Positions 24,488 through 34,096 of a DNA stretch of 64,000 bases are shown piece after piece. Positions within the stretch are counted from its first letter, which is position 1. Every line of letters starts with the position of its first letter. The translations under genes and the position numbers were made by a program. The stretch is from DASUVM01 sp963704675 (GTDB lineage Bacteria; Patescibacteriota; Saccharimonadia; Saccharimonadales; Saccharimonadaceae): the NCBI GenBank assembly GCA_963704675.1, contig OY969928.1:310001-374000 (forward strand), in the 5' to 3' direction. The notes under the pieces are model-generated. The model searched no databases and was not told the DNA's origin. It worked only from the letters and a program-made list of their open reading frames with translations.

Positions 24488-25627
24488 CTATTTCTTCTTT
24501 TTCGGCGCTGAATCAACCATGACAAGCTTGCCTTGCTCATGGTGATGCGACACATAGTCAGATTTATTTTCAATGTAATCAGCAATTAAAACGCGCACAC
24601 AGCCCGCGACAGGAATAGCAATAATAGCACCAATAATACCAAAGAGCGTTATACCAATAATTGCCGCCGTAACCACACCAAGTGCACTCAGTTGCACGGT
24701 GCGTGCTTGCACAACCGGCTGAATAACATTGTTTTCAATTTGTTGGTATAAAATATAATATATCAAGAAGATAATAGCCGCCGGAATATTATTAAAGAGC
24801 AGCACGGTCGTTGCGATAATCGCCCCGATAGTAGCACCGAACATCGGAATTAACGCAGCAATAAAGATAATGCCCGTCAGTGGCAAGACTGCTCCAAGCG
24901 GCACCTCACTAAAAATACGCGTCAGAATAAAGAGTACAACCATAGCACAAGCAGCGTTCACACCAGCAACAAGCACTTGGCCGTTAACATAGCCCGTCAC
25001 CACCTTGTACATACGCGTAATGAGTCGCTGGTCACGCTTTAATTTTCGTTCATCACTATAAAGCCGCCACATACGCCCTACCCAAGCCGGGCCTTCTATC
25101 AGCATAAGGAAAGTTAGTACCAAAATCGTGATTAATGAAATCGTGCCATTTAATACCGAGCTGACACCGCTTACTACCGATGAGCCGATACCACTTGCAA
25201 CTGCGCCCGACTCTTGCTTGGCCTTCTCGATAAATTGATCAAGCTCATCTTGCAACTGATACTTTTCAAGAAAAGCACTAAATGAACCCTGCTTATTAGA
25301 AAGGTCTTCAATATATTGTGGGAAATTATTTACAAAATCATTGGTTTGCTGCACAATCGGCGGAGCTGCCACGTAAGCAAACAGGCCCAAAATTGCCAAC
25401 ATGACAACATAAGCAAGCGCCGTTGCAGCGATGCGGCTATTGTGTGGCAAAAGCCGGGCCATACGGCTTACGGGCGGGTTAAGGGCTAAAGCTAAAAAGA
25501 GTGAGATACTAATGAGAGTCAGGGCACCCGCAGTTTTCCAAACTGCAAATATAGCAAGACCAAAAATAGCCAATACACTGATAAAGCGGATGATTGTGCG
25601 AGTTTCAACGCGCAATGTCACGTTCAT
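24488..25627 (-). CDS. AI-2E family transporter
   Basis: A 379-residue membrane protein with the AI-2E exporter/TqsA/PerM layout: N-terminal helices, a long soluble stretch (NFPQYIEDLSNKQGSFSAFLE), then VLPLTGIIFIAALIPMFGATIG and IENNVIQPVVQARTVQLSAL, the family's hallmark segments. Members move signals, lipids or ions; most are unassigned. A TATGAT box lies nine bases before the ATG. Confidence 0.85.
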   Translation of the reverse strand: MNVTLRVETRTIIRFISVLAIFGLAIFAVWKTAGALTLISISLFLALALNPPVSRMARLLPHNSRIAATALAYVVMLAILGLFAYVAAPPIVQQTNDFVNNFPQYIEDLSNKQGSFSAFLEKYQLQDELDQFIEKAKQESGAVASGIGSSVVSGVSSVLNGTISLITILVLTFLMLIEGPAWVGRMWRLYSDERKLKRDQRLITRMYKVVTGYVNGQVLVAGVNAACAMVVLFILTRIFSEVPLGAVLPLTGIIFIAALIPMFGATIGAIIATTVLLFNNIPAAIIFLIYYILYQQIENNVIQPVVQARTVQLSALGVVTAAIIGITLFGIIGAIIAIPVAGCVRVLIADYIENKSDYVSHHHEQGKLVMVDSAPKKKK

Positions 25628-25644
25628 AATAGATCTATCATACC

Positions 25645-25818
25645 TTATTGATTCATCTGATGAAACTTATAAACTACAAACACTCCGGCGACCGCTCCGA
25701 TCATAACAAAAATGATCGTAATAATATCAAGAGGTCCTGCGCCAAACCAGCTCGCAATCAAACCACCAAGAAAGCCACCGATAATCATACCGAGCCCAAG
25801 AACTTTTTTATCTACCAT
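25645..25818 (-). CDS. Small two-helix membrane protein (AtpI-like or unknown)
   Basis: A 57-residue protein with two hydrophobic helices (GMIIGGFLGGLIASWFGAGP and IITIIFVMIGAVAGVFVVYK). ATG 25818 is chosen because TATACT sits exactly six bases upstream, the leaderless pattern. The Gly-rich first helix resembles small F0-associated AtpI-type proteins, but no ATP synthase genes are near. Confidence 0.6.
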   Translation of the reverse strand: MVDKKVLGLGMIIGGFLGGLIASWFGAGPLDIITIIFVMIGAVAGVFVVYKFHQMNQ

Positions 25819-25876
25819 AATCGCAGTATAGACCATTATTTTGCAGTTTGATAGCCTATGTGTTTGAATAAAAGCA

Positions 25877-26794
25877 ATGGCTGTCAATCATGTTAGTATT
25901 TCACATTTTTCCATGGCGTTCGGCCGTAAAAAAGTTATTGATGATCTCTCATTCGATGTTAAGAAGGGAGAAGTGTTTGGCTTCTTGGGTTCTAACGGCT
26001 CAGGCAAAACCACAACTCTTCGCGCGCTTCTAGGAATTTATGAACCAACCGAGGGTGAACTTTTAATTGATGGTGAGCACTACCAAACACACCTTAATAG
26101 TAAGCTAGGATATTTACCCGAAGAGCGCGGGCTTTATAAAAAAGAAACCGTTCTCGACATTATGGTTTACTTTGGCATGCTCAAGCAGATGACACGCCGA
26201 GAAGCTCGCGATTGGTCGCTTAAGTATCTTGAACGTGTTGGCCTCGCAGATAAGCAAAAAGTAAAACTTGAAAAGCTTTCAGGTGGGCAACAGCAAAAGA
26301 TCCAACTAGGTGTTACTATGATGAACCAGCCTGAGCTTTTAATCTTAGATGAGCCAACTAAGGGGCTTGACCCTGTAAATCGCAGATTACTCATGGATAT
26401 GGTTGAGGAACAAAACCAGCATGGTGCAACTGTTGTTTTAGTCACGCATCAAATGGAAGAAGTTGAGCGGCTGTGTGACCGAATTGCTATGTTAAAAGAC
26501 GGTAAACGCCGAGCCTATGGCACCACCGACGACGTTCGGTCAAGTTTTGGTAGCGATATTATTGCACTAAGATTTACCGGCACATTGCCAAAAAGTGAAT
26601 CACTTTATAAAATTCACAAACAATTGCCACACTTTGCTGAATTAAAGCCAAGCGAGGGCATTTCGCCACAAATTATCTTGCAAACACTCGTCAAAGCATC
26701 ATCATTTGAATTATCATTATTCGAGGTACGCAAACCATCACTTGACGATGTATTCGTGACAATTTATGGCGAAACCGCCGCGAAGGAGGCTTGA
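25877..26794 (+). CDS. ABC transporter ATP-binding protein (NatA-like)
   Basis: A 305-residue ATPase: Walker A GSNGSGKTT, signature LSGGQQQKI, Walker B LLILDEPTKGLDPV, then the H-loop (VTHQMEE). The C-terminal extension and the partner permease resemble the NatAB sodium-efflux or drug-efflux type. It drives the permease encoded immediately downstream; AAGGAGG near its 3' end serves as that gene's ribosome-binding site. Confidence 0.9.
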   Translation: MAVNHVSISHFSMAFGRKKVIDDLSFDVKKGEVFGFLGSNGSGKTTTLRALLGIYEPTEGELLIDGEHYQTHLNSKLGYLPEERGLYKKETVLDIMVYFGMLKQMTRREARDWSLKYLERVGLADKQKVKLEKLSGGQQQKIQLGVTMMNQPELLILDEPTKGLDPVNRRLLMDMVEEQNQHGATVVLVTHQMEEVERLCDRIAMLKDGKRRAYGTTDDVRSSFGSDIIALRFTGTLPKSESLYKIHKQLPHFAELKPSEGISPQIILQTLVKASSFELSLFEVRKPSLDDVFVTIYGETAAKEA

Positions 26795-26801
26795 GAAAGC
26801 T

Positions 26802-28016
26802 ATGCATAACTTAAAAACCGTCGTCTCGTTTGAATTTTTTAGAACAATTAAAAAGCCAACATTTTGGATTAGTGCGCTTTCTGTGCCAGTGATGTTTGCG
26901 GTTATTTTTAGCATCAGCTTTTTCTCAGCCGCTCGATCAGATCAAGCGATTGAAGAAAACAATCAAGAAAAGTTTAGTTTTATCGTTAAAGATGATTCAG
27001 GGCTTGTACCAAGTACATTCGTACAACAAGCCGGTGGCTCAAACATAACTTCTAAAGACGCTGGCATCGCCGAAGTTAAAGCAGGGAAGGTTGACGCTTT
27101 TTTCTACTACCCAGCCGATCCAAGCAAAGAACCAGTCGAGACCTATGCCAAAGATGTAGGTCTTACAAAAAATGGCCGCTATGAAGCAGTTGCCACAATG
27201 TTGCTTCGCCAGAGCATTAGTGCTAGCATCGGCTCTGACGCGAAAACTAAAATTCTCGAAAGCGAACCCCGAGTTACAGGTGTTACTTATAAAGACGGCC
27301 AGCAAACTCCTGGGCTAGAGCGCATGATTGCGCCCGGTATATTCATTGTGCTCTTCTTGGTAGTTGGGATGAGCTTAATCGGTCAAATGCTCACCAGCAC
27401 GACGGAAGAAAAAGAAAACCGCGTCACCGAAATTATTCTCACTACCATCAAAGCGCGCACGCTTATTATTGGTAAAATCATCGGCATTTTCGCAACCGGG
27501 CTTTTGCAATTATTGGTTATTCTTATACCATCACTTATAGCGTTCATTGTATTTAGAGGGGTTGATGGCCTTACCTCGTTGAGCCTTTCGGGAATTCCAA
27601 TCGATCCGACAGCCGTCACGATCGGCGCTATTTTATTTGTTGTTTCGCTCATGCTTTATACCGGGCTTTTTGTTGCTACCGGCGCCGCCGTACCAACTGC
27701 TAAAGAGGCGAACGGATTTTTAAGTATTTTTTATGTTCTTATGTTCTCACCCGGTTGGATCGGCACCACGCTCTTTCTTGATCCCGAACAGCCAATCGTA
27801 AAAGTATTCTCATATTTTCCTTTTACTGCACCAACCACACTGATGCTACGCAACACCTTTGGCAACCTGCCGCTCCATGAAGCAGTTATTGGTATCGTCA
27901 TCGTAACGATTACGGCTATCATTGCTATCACACTGGCCGTTCGCATCTTTAGATACGGCACCGTAGAATATAGCCGCCGCCTTGGTTTTAAGGAAATATT
28001 AGGGCGAAAAGCTTAG
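26802..28016 (+). CDS. ABC-2 type permease (NatB-like)
   Basis: A 404-residue permease: first helix after FEFFRTIKKPTFWIS, a long extracytoplasmic loop (about residues 45-185) and five or more C-terminal helices with TTEEKENRVTEIILTTIKARTLI, the NatB/ABC-2 coupling segment. It pairs with the ATPase upstream. ATG 26802 follows AAGGAGG at about 26784; the open frame extends 12 codons into the upstream gene. Confidence 0.88.
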   Translation: MHNLKTVVSFEFFRTIKKPTFWISALSVPVMFAVIFSISFFSAARSDQAIEENNQEKFSFIVKDDSGLVPSTFVQQAGGSNITSKDAGIAEVKAGKVDAFFYYPADPSKEPVETYAKDVGLTKNGRYEAVATMLLRQSISASIGSDAKTKILESEPRVTGVTYKDGQQTPGLERMIAPGIFIVLFLVVGMSLIGQMLTSTTEEKENRVTEIILTTIKARTLIIGKIIGIFATGLLQLLVILIPSLIAFIVFRGVDGLTSLSLSGIPIDPTAVTIGAILFVVSLMLYTGLFVATGAAVPTAKEANGFLSIFYVLMFSPGWIGTTLFLDPEQPIVKVFSYFPFTAPTTLMLRNTFGNLPLHEAVIGIVIVTITAIIAITLAVRIFRYGTVEYSRRLGFKEILGRKA

Positions 28017-28083
28017 CGGTCATCTAGACAAACCTTATTTGCCTCTGTTACCATACGATCAAGTGTTATTAAAGGAGTCTATA

Positions 28084-28620
28084 ATGCAACCAAACAAAAC
28101 ACCGGAAAAGCCAAAACAACAACCAGAAGCATCACCCGTAGTAGAGTCAGCGCCTCAAACACAAGCTGCACCCGAGCAGCCAGTCATACAAACTCAGCCA
28201 ACAGGGCAACCGCAATACATTGTGACTCATCGCTCGCTTGAAGGAGTTGGCGGTTGGTTAGCCTTTTGGTTAGTTATTTTTGCGCTCGCTGCAATCGGGA
28301 GTATTTACACTTTCTTCACTCAAATTAGCGGTGAAGCCAGTGTCGATTTCAAGGTAGTTGATGTTATTTTCTCACCAATTATGGCAATCGTCTATGTCGC
28401 TGCAATTCTCCTGATTGTAATGCGTAAAAAAATCGGTAAATGGATAGCCATTGCGGCCTTTGTCACAAGCGGTCTCTATTCAATGGTTACTGTGTTAACA
28501 AACCCTATCGAAAATGTCGCAATGATCATCTCGTCACTTGTTGTTATGTGGCTTGTTGTTGGCCTTTTTTCACTCTATTTCTTAAAGTCAGAGCGAGTCA
28601 AGCAAACACTCACCAAATAA
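28084..28620 (+). CDS. Membrane protein with Pro/Gln-rich N-terminal tail (DUF2569-like)
   Basis: A 178-residue protein. Residues 1-50 are Pro/Gln-rich and disordered (KPKQQPEASPVVES); then EGVGGWLAFWLVIFALAAIG begins four membrane helices. The GVGGWLAFW entry into the first helix is typical of DUF2569 proteins, whose role is unknown. AAAGGAG lies eight bases upstream of ATG 28084. Confidence 0.7.
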   Translation: MQPNKTPEKPKQQPEASPVVESAPQTQAAPEQPVIQTQPTGQPQYIVTHRSLEGVGGWLAFWLVIFALAAIGSIYTFFTQISGEASVDFKVVDVIFSPIMAIVYVAAILLIVMRKKIGKWIAIAAFVTSGLYSMVTVLTNPIENVAMIISSLVVMWLVVGLFSLYFLKSERVKQTLTK

Positions 28621-28628
28621 GCATCCTA

Positions 28629-28676
28629 CGAAATCGAAAGAGAGACGCAAAAATGTGTCTCTCTTTCGATTTTCGC
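28629..28676 (+). terminator. Intrinsic terminator after the DUF2569-like gene
   Basis: AAATCGAAAGAGAGACGC pairs with a following GTGTCTCTCTTTCGATTT around a short A-rich loop, with T residues after the stem. Confidence 0.85.
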
Positions 28677-28731
28677 CAAAACTTGCCCGAAGGTTTATAA
28701 TTAAAAGTGTTAACATAAAAGGGAGGGATCT

Positions 28732-29154
28732 ATGGTAAAAGCTCGGTTATTCAAAAAACTTAGTATATTAAGCGTTATTGCGACGGCGCTCGTTTTTTCG
28801 TTCACGCTTACAATGGCAGCTCCGACGTACGCTGCAGCTAATCCGTATACACCCCAAGAAGTCTGTGGTTCAGGCTATAAGATACAGCGTTCACATGCGC
28901 TAAACGGGGCTGTAGCATATCAACTTTATAATGGCTCATATAACTGTGCGGTCACCATTAAAACTGCTCAGGTTGGAACGCCAACCCGCACAATAGCCGG
29001 GCTACGCGTCAGCGGTTCAGATTGGGCAAGCGACGATGGAGATTATAGGTATTATGCTGGTCCAGTAAAGCAATATGGCAAGGGCAAATGCGTGCAATAT
29101 TTGGGCTATCATGGTGGCACAGGCTACATAAGTCCAATGGGTAATTGCGGATAA
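28732..29154 (+). CDS. Secreted SapA-like (spore-associated protein A family) protein
   Basis: A 140-residue protein with a Sec signal peptide (KLSILSVIATALVFSFTLTM, likely cleavage after TYA-A at about residue 35). The mature part has the pattern of Streptomyces spore-associated protein A as I recall it: CGSGYK, LYNGSYNCAVTIK, DDGDYRYYAGPV, GKCVQYLGY and a final GNCG, with four cysteines likely forming disulphides. GGGAGG precedes the ATG by five bases. The family is mainly actinobacterial and its role is unclear. In a Saccharibacteria-like cell, many of which live on Actinobacteria, it may act at the cell contact (inference). Confidence 0.7.
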   Translation: MVKARLFKKLSILSVIATALVFSFTLTMAAPTYAAANPYTPQEVCGSGYKIQRSHALNGAVAYQLYNGSYNCAVTIKTAQVGTPTRTIAGLRVSGSDWASDDGDYRYYAGPVKQYGKGKCVQYLGYHGGTGYISPMGNCG

Positions 29155-29167
29155 TCATCGTAGAAGC

Positions 29168-29197
29168 TTGTGCTTTTCCCCTATATAGCCGTATCAT
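29168..29197 (+). promoter_or_regulatory. Promoter of the FAD oxidase gene, leaderless start
   Basis: TTGTGC (29168-29173), 18-base spacer, TATCAT (29192-29197), then six bases to the ATG at 29204. Confidence 0.6.
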
Positions 29198-29203
29198 GTC
29201 TAC

Positions 29204-30847
29204 ATGGACATTGCCGAAAAATTAAAAGATATTTTTAAAGGTGAGATTGATACCAGTGAGGCGGCTCGTGAATTTTATAGCCATGACGCGAGTTTATTCG
29301 AATTAAAACCCGAAGTAGTGGTCGCGCCACAAGACAGTGCAGATGTACAAACGCTCGTTACGTTCGTGAAAGAGTACAAAAAAGAATATCCGAGCTTAAG
29401 CATTACCGCCCGTTCAGCCGGTACATGCATGTCGGGTGGTGCCGTGAATGAATCGATCATCATGGACATGAGCCGCCATTTCAACAAAATTGAAGGTATC
29501 ACTCTAACCGAAGCCCATGTGCAACCCGGCGTCTTCTATCGCGATCTTGATAAAGAAACACTGAAACTTGACGTACTCATGCCAACATACCCCGCCAGCC
29601 GTGAACTGTGCACTGTTGGTGGCATGGTAAGCAATAACTCGGGCGGCGAAAAATCACTTGAATATGGCAAAACCGAAGATTTTGTTACTGAATTGAAGGT
29701 TGTGTTAAGCGATGGCAATGAATATACCGTTCGACCACTCAATAAAAAAGGACTCGAAGTTAAGATAGCCCAAAATGATTTTGAAGGTAACATTTATAAA
29801 CAAATCCATGAACTCTGCGAAGCTCATTACGACGAAATTAAAGCCGCCAAACCACATGTTAGCAAGAATTCAATGGGCTACAATCTCTGGGATGTTTGGG
29901 ATCGCAACACTGGCATTTTCGATCTTTGTAAATTATTTGTCGGTTCACAGGGTACGCTCGGTTTTGTAACTGATATTAAACTTAAGCTAGTGCCACGTCG
30001 CAAGCATTCAGGTTTGTTGGTATGCTTTATGAAAGATACCACCAAGCTTGGTGAAGTCATTAATGTCGTGCTTTCACACAAACCCGCTACTTTTGAATCA
30101 TTTGATGATAATACGCTGTGGCTCAGCTTTAAGTTCTTCTTTTTCTTTCGCAAAACGCTTGGCTGGATCGGCCTCGCAAAACTAGGCCTAAGTCTTATAC
30201 CAAACTTATTTATGCTCATGCGTGGTATTCCAAAACTAATTTTAATGGTTGAATTTAACGGCGAAACCGCTCAGGAAGTTGCTGAAAAGATTGAACGTAT
30301 GCGCGAGACCCTCAAACCCTACGGTATGGCAATGGAGCGCGATGAAACCGAGGCCAAGAGTAAGAAGTTCTGGATCATGCGCCGCGAAAGCTTCAACTTA
30401 CTTCGTAAAAAAGTGCACGACAAACACACCGCACCATTTATTGACGATTTCGTGGTGCAGCCAAAGCATTTGCCCGAGTTTTTGCCGCAACTTCGCGTTA
30501 TTATCAAAAAGTACAATTTACTCGCCACGATTGCTGGCCATATGGGTGATGGTAACTTTCATGTTATTCCGCTTATGCGCATCGAACTCGAAAGCGAGCG
30601 CGCCAAATTAGAGCCCGCCATGAAAGAAGTAAACGACCTCGTTTTGAAGTATAAAGGTTCACTATCGGGGGAGCATAACGATGGTTTAATTCGGGGGCCC
30701 TGGCTGCCAGAAATGTTTGGTGAGGAGGTTTTTGGCTATTTCAAACAGGTGAAACACATTTTTGACCCTGAGAATATGTTCAACCCACATAAAAAAACCG
30801 ACGCTTCTTGGGAATTCAGCATGTCGCACATTCGAAAGGAATTTTAA
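29204..30847 (+). CDS. FAD-binding oxidoreductase (GlcD/D-lactate dehydrogenase type)
   Basis: A 547-residue flavoenzyme: FAD_binding_4 domain with ARSAGTCMSGGAVNESIIMD and TVGGMVSNNSGGEKSLEYGK, and C-terminal FAD-oxidase domain with AGHMGDGNFHVIPLM and GEHNDGLIRGPWL. It oxidises a 2-hydroxy acid such as lactate or glycolate; the acceptor is not evident. Residues about 305-350 include a hydrophobic stretch (FFFFRKTLGWIGLAKLGLSLIPNLFMLM) that may associate it with the membrane. No Fe-S domain. Confidence 0.85.
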   Translation: MDIAEKLKDIFKGEIDTSEAAREFYSHDASLFELKPEVVVAPQDSADVQTLVTFVKEYKKEYPSLSITARSAGTCMSGGAVNESIIMDMSRHFNKIEGITLTEAHVQPGVFYRDLDKETLKLDVLMPTYPASRELCTVGGMVSNNSGGEKSLEYGKTEDFVTELKVVLSDGNEYTVRPLNKKGLEVKIAQNDFEGNIYKQIHELCEAHYDEIKAAKPHVSKNSMGYNLWDVWDRNTGIFDLCKLFVGSQGTLGFVTDIKLKLVPRRKHSGLLVCFMKDTTKLGEVINVVLSHKPATFESFDDNTLWLSFKFFFFFRKTLGWIGLAKLGLSLIPNLFMLMRGIPKLILMVEFNGETAQEVAEKIERMRETLKPYGMAMERDETEAKSKKFWIMRRESFNLLRKKVHDKHTAPFIDDFVVQPKHLPEFLPQLRVIIKKYNLLATIAGHMGDGNFHVIPLMRIELESERAKLEPAMKEVNDLVLKYKGSLSGEHNDGLIRGPWLPEMFGEEVFGYFKQVKHIFDPENMFNPHKKTDASWEFSMSHIRKEF

Positions 30848-30848
30848 A

Positions 30849-31760
30849 ATGGGCTCAATGGCAGTTATCTCATTTGAGAACGTCAGCAAAGTATTCGGCA
30901 GCACAAAAGCAGTGCACGATGTTTCTTTTGAGATTGAAAAGGGTGAAGTCATTGGCTTTGTCGGCCCCAACGGTGCCGGTAAAACAACCACAATTAGCAT
31001 GCTCATGGGTTTTATTCGCCCAAACCACGGCAAAATTACATTGCTTGAACAAAATGTTCGGCCGCAATCTGCCTACAGCCTGCATTACCGTTTGGGGTTC
31101 GCGGCCGGCGACATGGCAATGTTTCAAAGTCTAAACGGTAAGCAATATCTTGATTTCATGGCACATGCCAGCAAAACAAAGCCAACTGCACGCGAGGCAC
31201 TAATTGCCGATTTAAAACCGGTCCTTCATAAACCAATCCGACAACTTTCGCGTGGTAATAAGCAAAAAATTGCTCTTATCGGTGCCCTGCAGCATGAACC
31301 TGAAGTTATTGTGCTCGATGAGCCAACGAGTGGTCTTGATCCGTTAATGCAAGATGTATTTCTAAAGTTGATAGAGAAGGCACGGCAGGGTGGAGCAACA
31401 GTATTTATGTCATCACACATTTTGAGCGAAGTTGCCTATAGTTGCGATCGCGTGCTGTTTATGAAGCATGGCCAAGTTATTATAAACCGCAGTGTTGACG
31501 AGCTTGAAAAACAGCAGGGCAAAATCATTACCATATCAGCGCCAACCGAGACGCTTAAGCTAGTTGCTAAAGAGCTGCCGCAGGATGCCGTCGAATTTAA
31601 ACAAAATGAGCGTGCCGCCAAGTTCCGTTACACCGGCGAGGCACAGCCTCTGCTCAGCTGGATATCGAAACTAAAAGGCCTCAGCGACGTTACCATTACA
31701 AAACAAGACCTCGACGATATTTTTCATGAACTCTATAAAGACGAGGAGCCGAAACTATGA
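30849..31760 (+). CDS. ABC transporter ATP-binding protein (drug/lipid exporter type)
   Basis: A 303-residue ATPase: Walker A GPNGAGKTT, variant signature LSRGNKQKI, Walker B VIVLDEPTSGLDPL. The C-terminal part is the extension seen in DrrA/CcmA-type exporters. ATG 30849 follows AAAGGA and begins one base after the oxidase stop. It ends in a 4-base ATGA overlap with its permease. Confidence 0.88.
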   Translation: MGSMAVISFENVSKVFGSTKAVHDVSFEIEKGEVIGFVGPNGAGKTTTISMLMGFIRPNHGKITLLEQNVRPQSAYSLHYRLGFAAGDMAMFQSLNGKQYLDFMAHASKTKPTAREALIADLKPVLHKPIRQLSRGNKQKIALIGALQHEPEVIVLDEPTSGLDPLMQDVFLKLIEKARQGGATVFMSSHILSEVAYSCDRVLFMKHGQVIINRSVDELEKQQGKIITISAPTETLKLVAKELPQDAVEFKQNERAAKFRYTGEAQPLLSWISKLKGLSDVTITKQDLDDIFHELYKDEEPKL

Positions 31761-32554
31761 TGCACACACTGCTGACAAAGACGCTGTATGATAAACGCTG
31801 GTTTATTATTGGCTGGAGTCTTGGCATTGTGCTTATGGCTTGGTTAGTTATTATCTTTTTTCCTTCGCTTGCACAAGGCTTTAATATTGCTGAGATTTCT
31901 CAAAAATTACCAGAGCAATTACAGGGATTACTGGGCGACATTTCGGCATTCAGTACTATCGATGGCTATTTTACCTCGCAGCTTTTTGATATTCGTCTTG
32001 CGCTGCTTTTCTTAATTATGGGCCTGGTGCTTGCACAAGGCCTGAGTGTTAACGAAGAAGATCAAGGGCGCATGCGCACACTAGCCGCTACTGCACTGAG
32101 CCGTGGCCGCATTCTCTGGGAAAAGTGGCTGGCCGGTGTGCTTATTATGGGCATCGCCGCGCTTGCAGCTGCCGTTGGCACATATATTGGCATTGTGAGT
32201 ATTAACGAAGCCACAACTCACAGTCTCATCTGGGAACTCACTCTAATGTTATGGCTCTTTGGTGTGGCTGCGCTCACTATTCCGATGATGATTGGCTTTG
32301 CAACTGGCAGTAAAGCCATTACCATGCTTACTGGCCTAATCGTTACTATCGGCAGCTTCATTTTAACGACTTTTGGCAAGAACGTTGATTGGCTCGAAGG
32401 GCCCGAGCGAGCTTCGCTCATGCATTATTTTAACCCAACGCTCATCGATAAAAATGGCCTTCAGCTTGATCACATATTAGTATTAACTGGTGTGACGCTC
32501 ATTATGCTTGCAATCGGCTGGCTCAGCTTCCGCGCTCGTGACCTTCGTTCTTAG
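31757..32554 (+). CDS. ABC-2 family permease
   Basis: A 265-residue permease with six hydrophobic helices. N-terminal KTLYDKRWFIIGWSLGIVLM and the EDQGRMRTLAATALSRGRILWEKW coupling region match ABC-2/ABC-3-like exporters that work with the preceding ATPase. The 3' end overlaps the convergent lipid-kinase gene by 32 bases. Confidence 0.85.
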   Translation: MMHTLLTKTLYDKRWFIIGWSLGIVLMAWLVIIFFPSLAQGFNIAEISQKLPEQLQGLLGDISAFSTIDGYFTSQLFDIRLALLFLIMGLVLAQGLSVNEEDQGRMRTLAATALSRGRILWEKWLAGVLIMGIAALAAAVGTYIGIVSINEATTHSLIWELTLMLWLFGVAALTIPMMIGFATGSKAITMLTGLIVTIGSFILTTFGKNVDWLEGPERASLMHYFNPTLIDKNGLQLDHILVLTGVTLIMLAIGWLSFRARDLRS

Positions 32555-33428
32555 GCACAATAACGCGCAGCTTCTGCGGCAGTATTTTTACGCTTATTGA
32601 AGCCTGGTCTAACAGTGAAGCTTCGCCGTCATAAGCAATCAGTAAATTTTTACCGCTTGTCCGCGCCAGCTTGACTTCATGAGCCTTTTTAATTGTAAAA
32701 GCTCTTGCTTGCAAATGGCGCTTTTGAACTATTTGCCACGATACTCGCAACCAATCTTGCAAACGAGGAGTTTCTAAAATATACACCACAAGCTCACCGG
32801 CCGTTAGGGTTTGACGATTCGTAAACCGCCATGAGCGAATATCGTAGGCATTGTTTGATATAAGCACAAATGGTGTCCGATATGTTTGCTGCTTACCATC
32901 ACAATTAATAGTCACATGATAACGCCTCAGTTTAAAAATTGACTTTAAAAAAGCCCATAAAAGTGCTGGCCCTTTGCCAACTTTATCCTGAAAGCGTTCA
33001 CGAGTTTTCACTAACTTAGCGTAGGCGCCAAAACTCATGTTATTGAGGAAGTAACGCTCACCAACCTGGGCAATATCGATCTTTTTCTTGTAACCCTGCA
33101 CTATAACTAAGGCTGCCTCGCGTATATCGTTTGGCACGCCGATATCACTCGCAAAATGATTAAGCGTACCCATCGGTAGTACTCCTAAATTTACTCTTTT
33201 ATGGCGAAGCCGCATAATTTCGTTTACCACTGCATTAACCGTGCCGTCGCCGCCCGCCGCTACGATAGTGCGACAACCATCTGCCATAGCTCGTTCGATG
33301 TGCCGCTTCAAAGTTTTAGAAAGTGGCTTGAAAGCAACTTTATGATGCCCCGCTTCAAGTGCATCTTTAAGAGCTGATAGCTGATCACCCTGGCCAGCTT
33401 TTTGGTTATAAATAACTAAGATATCCAT
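32523..33428 (-). CDS. Diacylglycerol kinase-family lipid kinase
   Basis: A 301-residue protein beginning MDILVIYNQKAGQGD with the nucleotide-binding GGDGTVN at 59-65 and LGVLPMGTLNHFASDIGVP, hallmarks of the DagK/YegS/BmrU family. It phosphorylates a lipid such as diacylglycerol or a polyprenol. ATG 33428 overlaps the stop of the PAP2 gene by one base, so the kinase and the phosphatase are translated together and probably act on the same lipid pool. Confidence 0.9.
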   Translation of the reverse strand: MDILVIYNQKAGQGDQLSALKDALEAGHHKVAFKPLSKTLKRHIERAMADGCRTIVAAGGDGTVNAVVNEIMRLRHKRVNLGVLPMGTLNHFASDIGVPNDIREAALVIVQGYKKKIDIAQVGERYFLNNMSFGAYAKLVKTRERFQDKVGKGPALLWAFLKSIFKLRRYHVTINCDGKQQTYRTPFVLISNNAYDIRSWRFTNRQTLTAGELVVYILETPRLQDWLRVSWQIVQKRHLQARAFTIKKAHEVKLARTSGKNLLIAYDGEASLLDQASISVKILPQKLRVIVPKNEGHERGS

Positions 33429-33952
33429 TACAGCATCGCCTTGATAATCAAGGATAATGCCAAAGCACCGAGCAGCCAACCGCCTAGAACATCGCTCACG
33501 TAATGAGCTCCTACATACACCCTAGCAAAACCAGTAAGCAGCACTACAGAGCCAAAAACAAACAGGCATAGCAAAGCAAATTGTGGTACAAATATAAAAA
33601 CAAGCACTGTCATATAGCCATAAAGCACCAACGTGCCGAGGGCATGCCCACTTGGAAAGCTAAAGCTTTTAACTCGCATCTTGCTCGCATAAAGCGAAGC
33701 CGGACGATCTCGTTTTAATACTCCCTTCAGCAATCCGCCAGAAGCAAGCGCAACCAGGCATAAGCCAAAACCCAGCCCAACCAATATCTGGCCACTCAAG
33801 TAAGCGCCCAGCGCCAATACACCGCAAACAGGCATAATAACAAGCGGCTGGCCAAGAGCACTCACCGCTCGCATAACCGGCAGAAGCCAAGCCGGTTTCT
33901 CAAAAAACCGTTTTGTAAGGGTAATATCAATCTTAGTAAGCCAATGCATCAT
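33428..33952 (-). CDS. PAP2-family membrane phosphatase
   Basis: A 174-residue membrane protein with all three PAP2 motifs: KGVLKRDRP, FPSGHA and RVYVGAHYVSDVLGG. Members dephosphorylate phosphatidic acid or undecaprenyl pyrophosphate at the outer face. Coupled to the lipid kinase downstream. About five helices. Confidence 0.92.
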   Translation of the reverse strand: MMHWLTKIDITLTKRFFEKPAWLLPVMRAVSALGQPLVIMPVCGVLALGAYLSGQILVGLGFGLCLVALASGGLLKGVLKRDRPASLYASKMRVKSFSFPSGHALGTLVLYGYMTVLVFIFVPQFALLCLFVFGSVVLLTGFARVYVGAHYVSDVLGGWLLGALALSLIIKAML

Positions 33953-34096
33953 ATCTCTATCATACTAGATCAATCAGATAAGCAGATTTTCCTAGGCACA
34001 AATATTCCTTATTAGCTTAAAGCTAACCATAATATTTGGCAATCAATAATTCGAATCCAAAGTTAGCCCCCCGTTCTGGTAGGACATTCAAATTTA

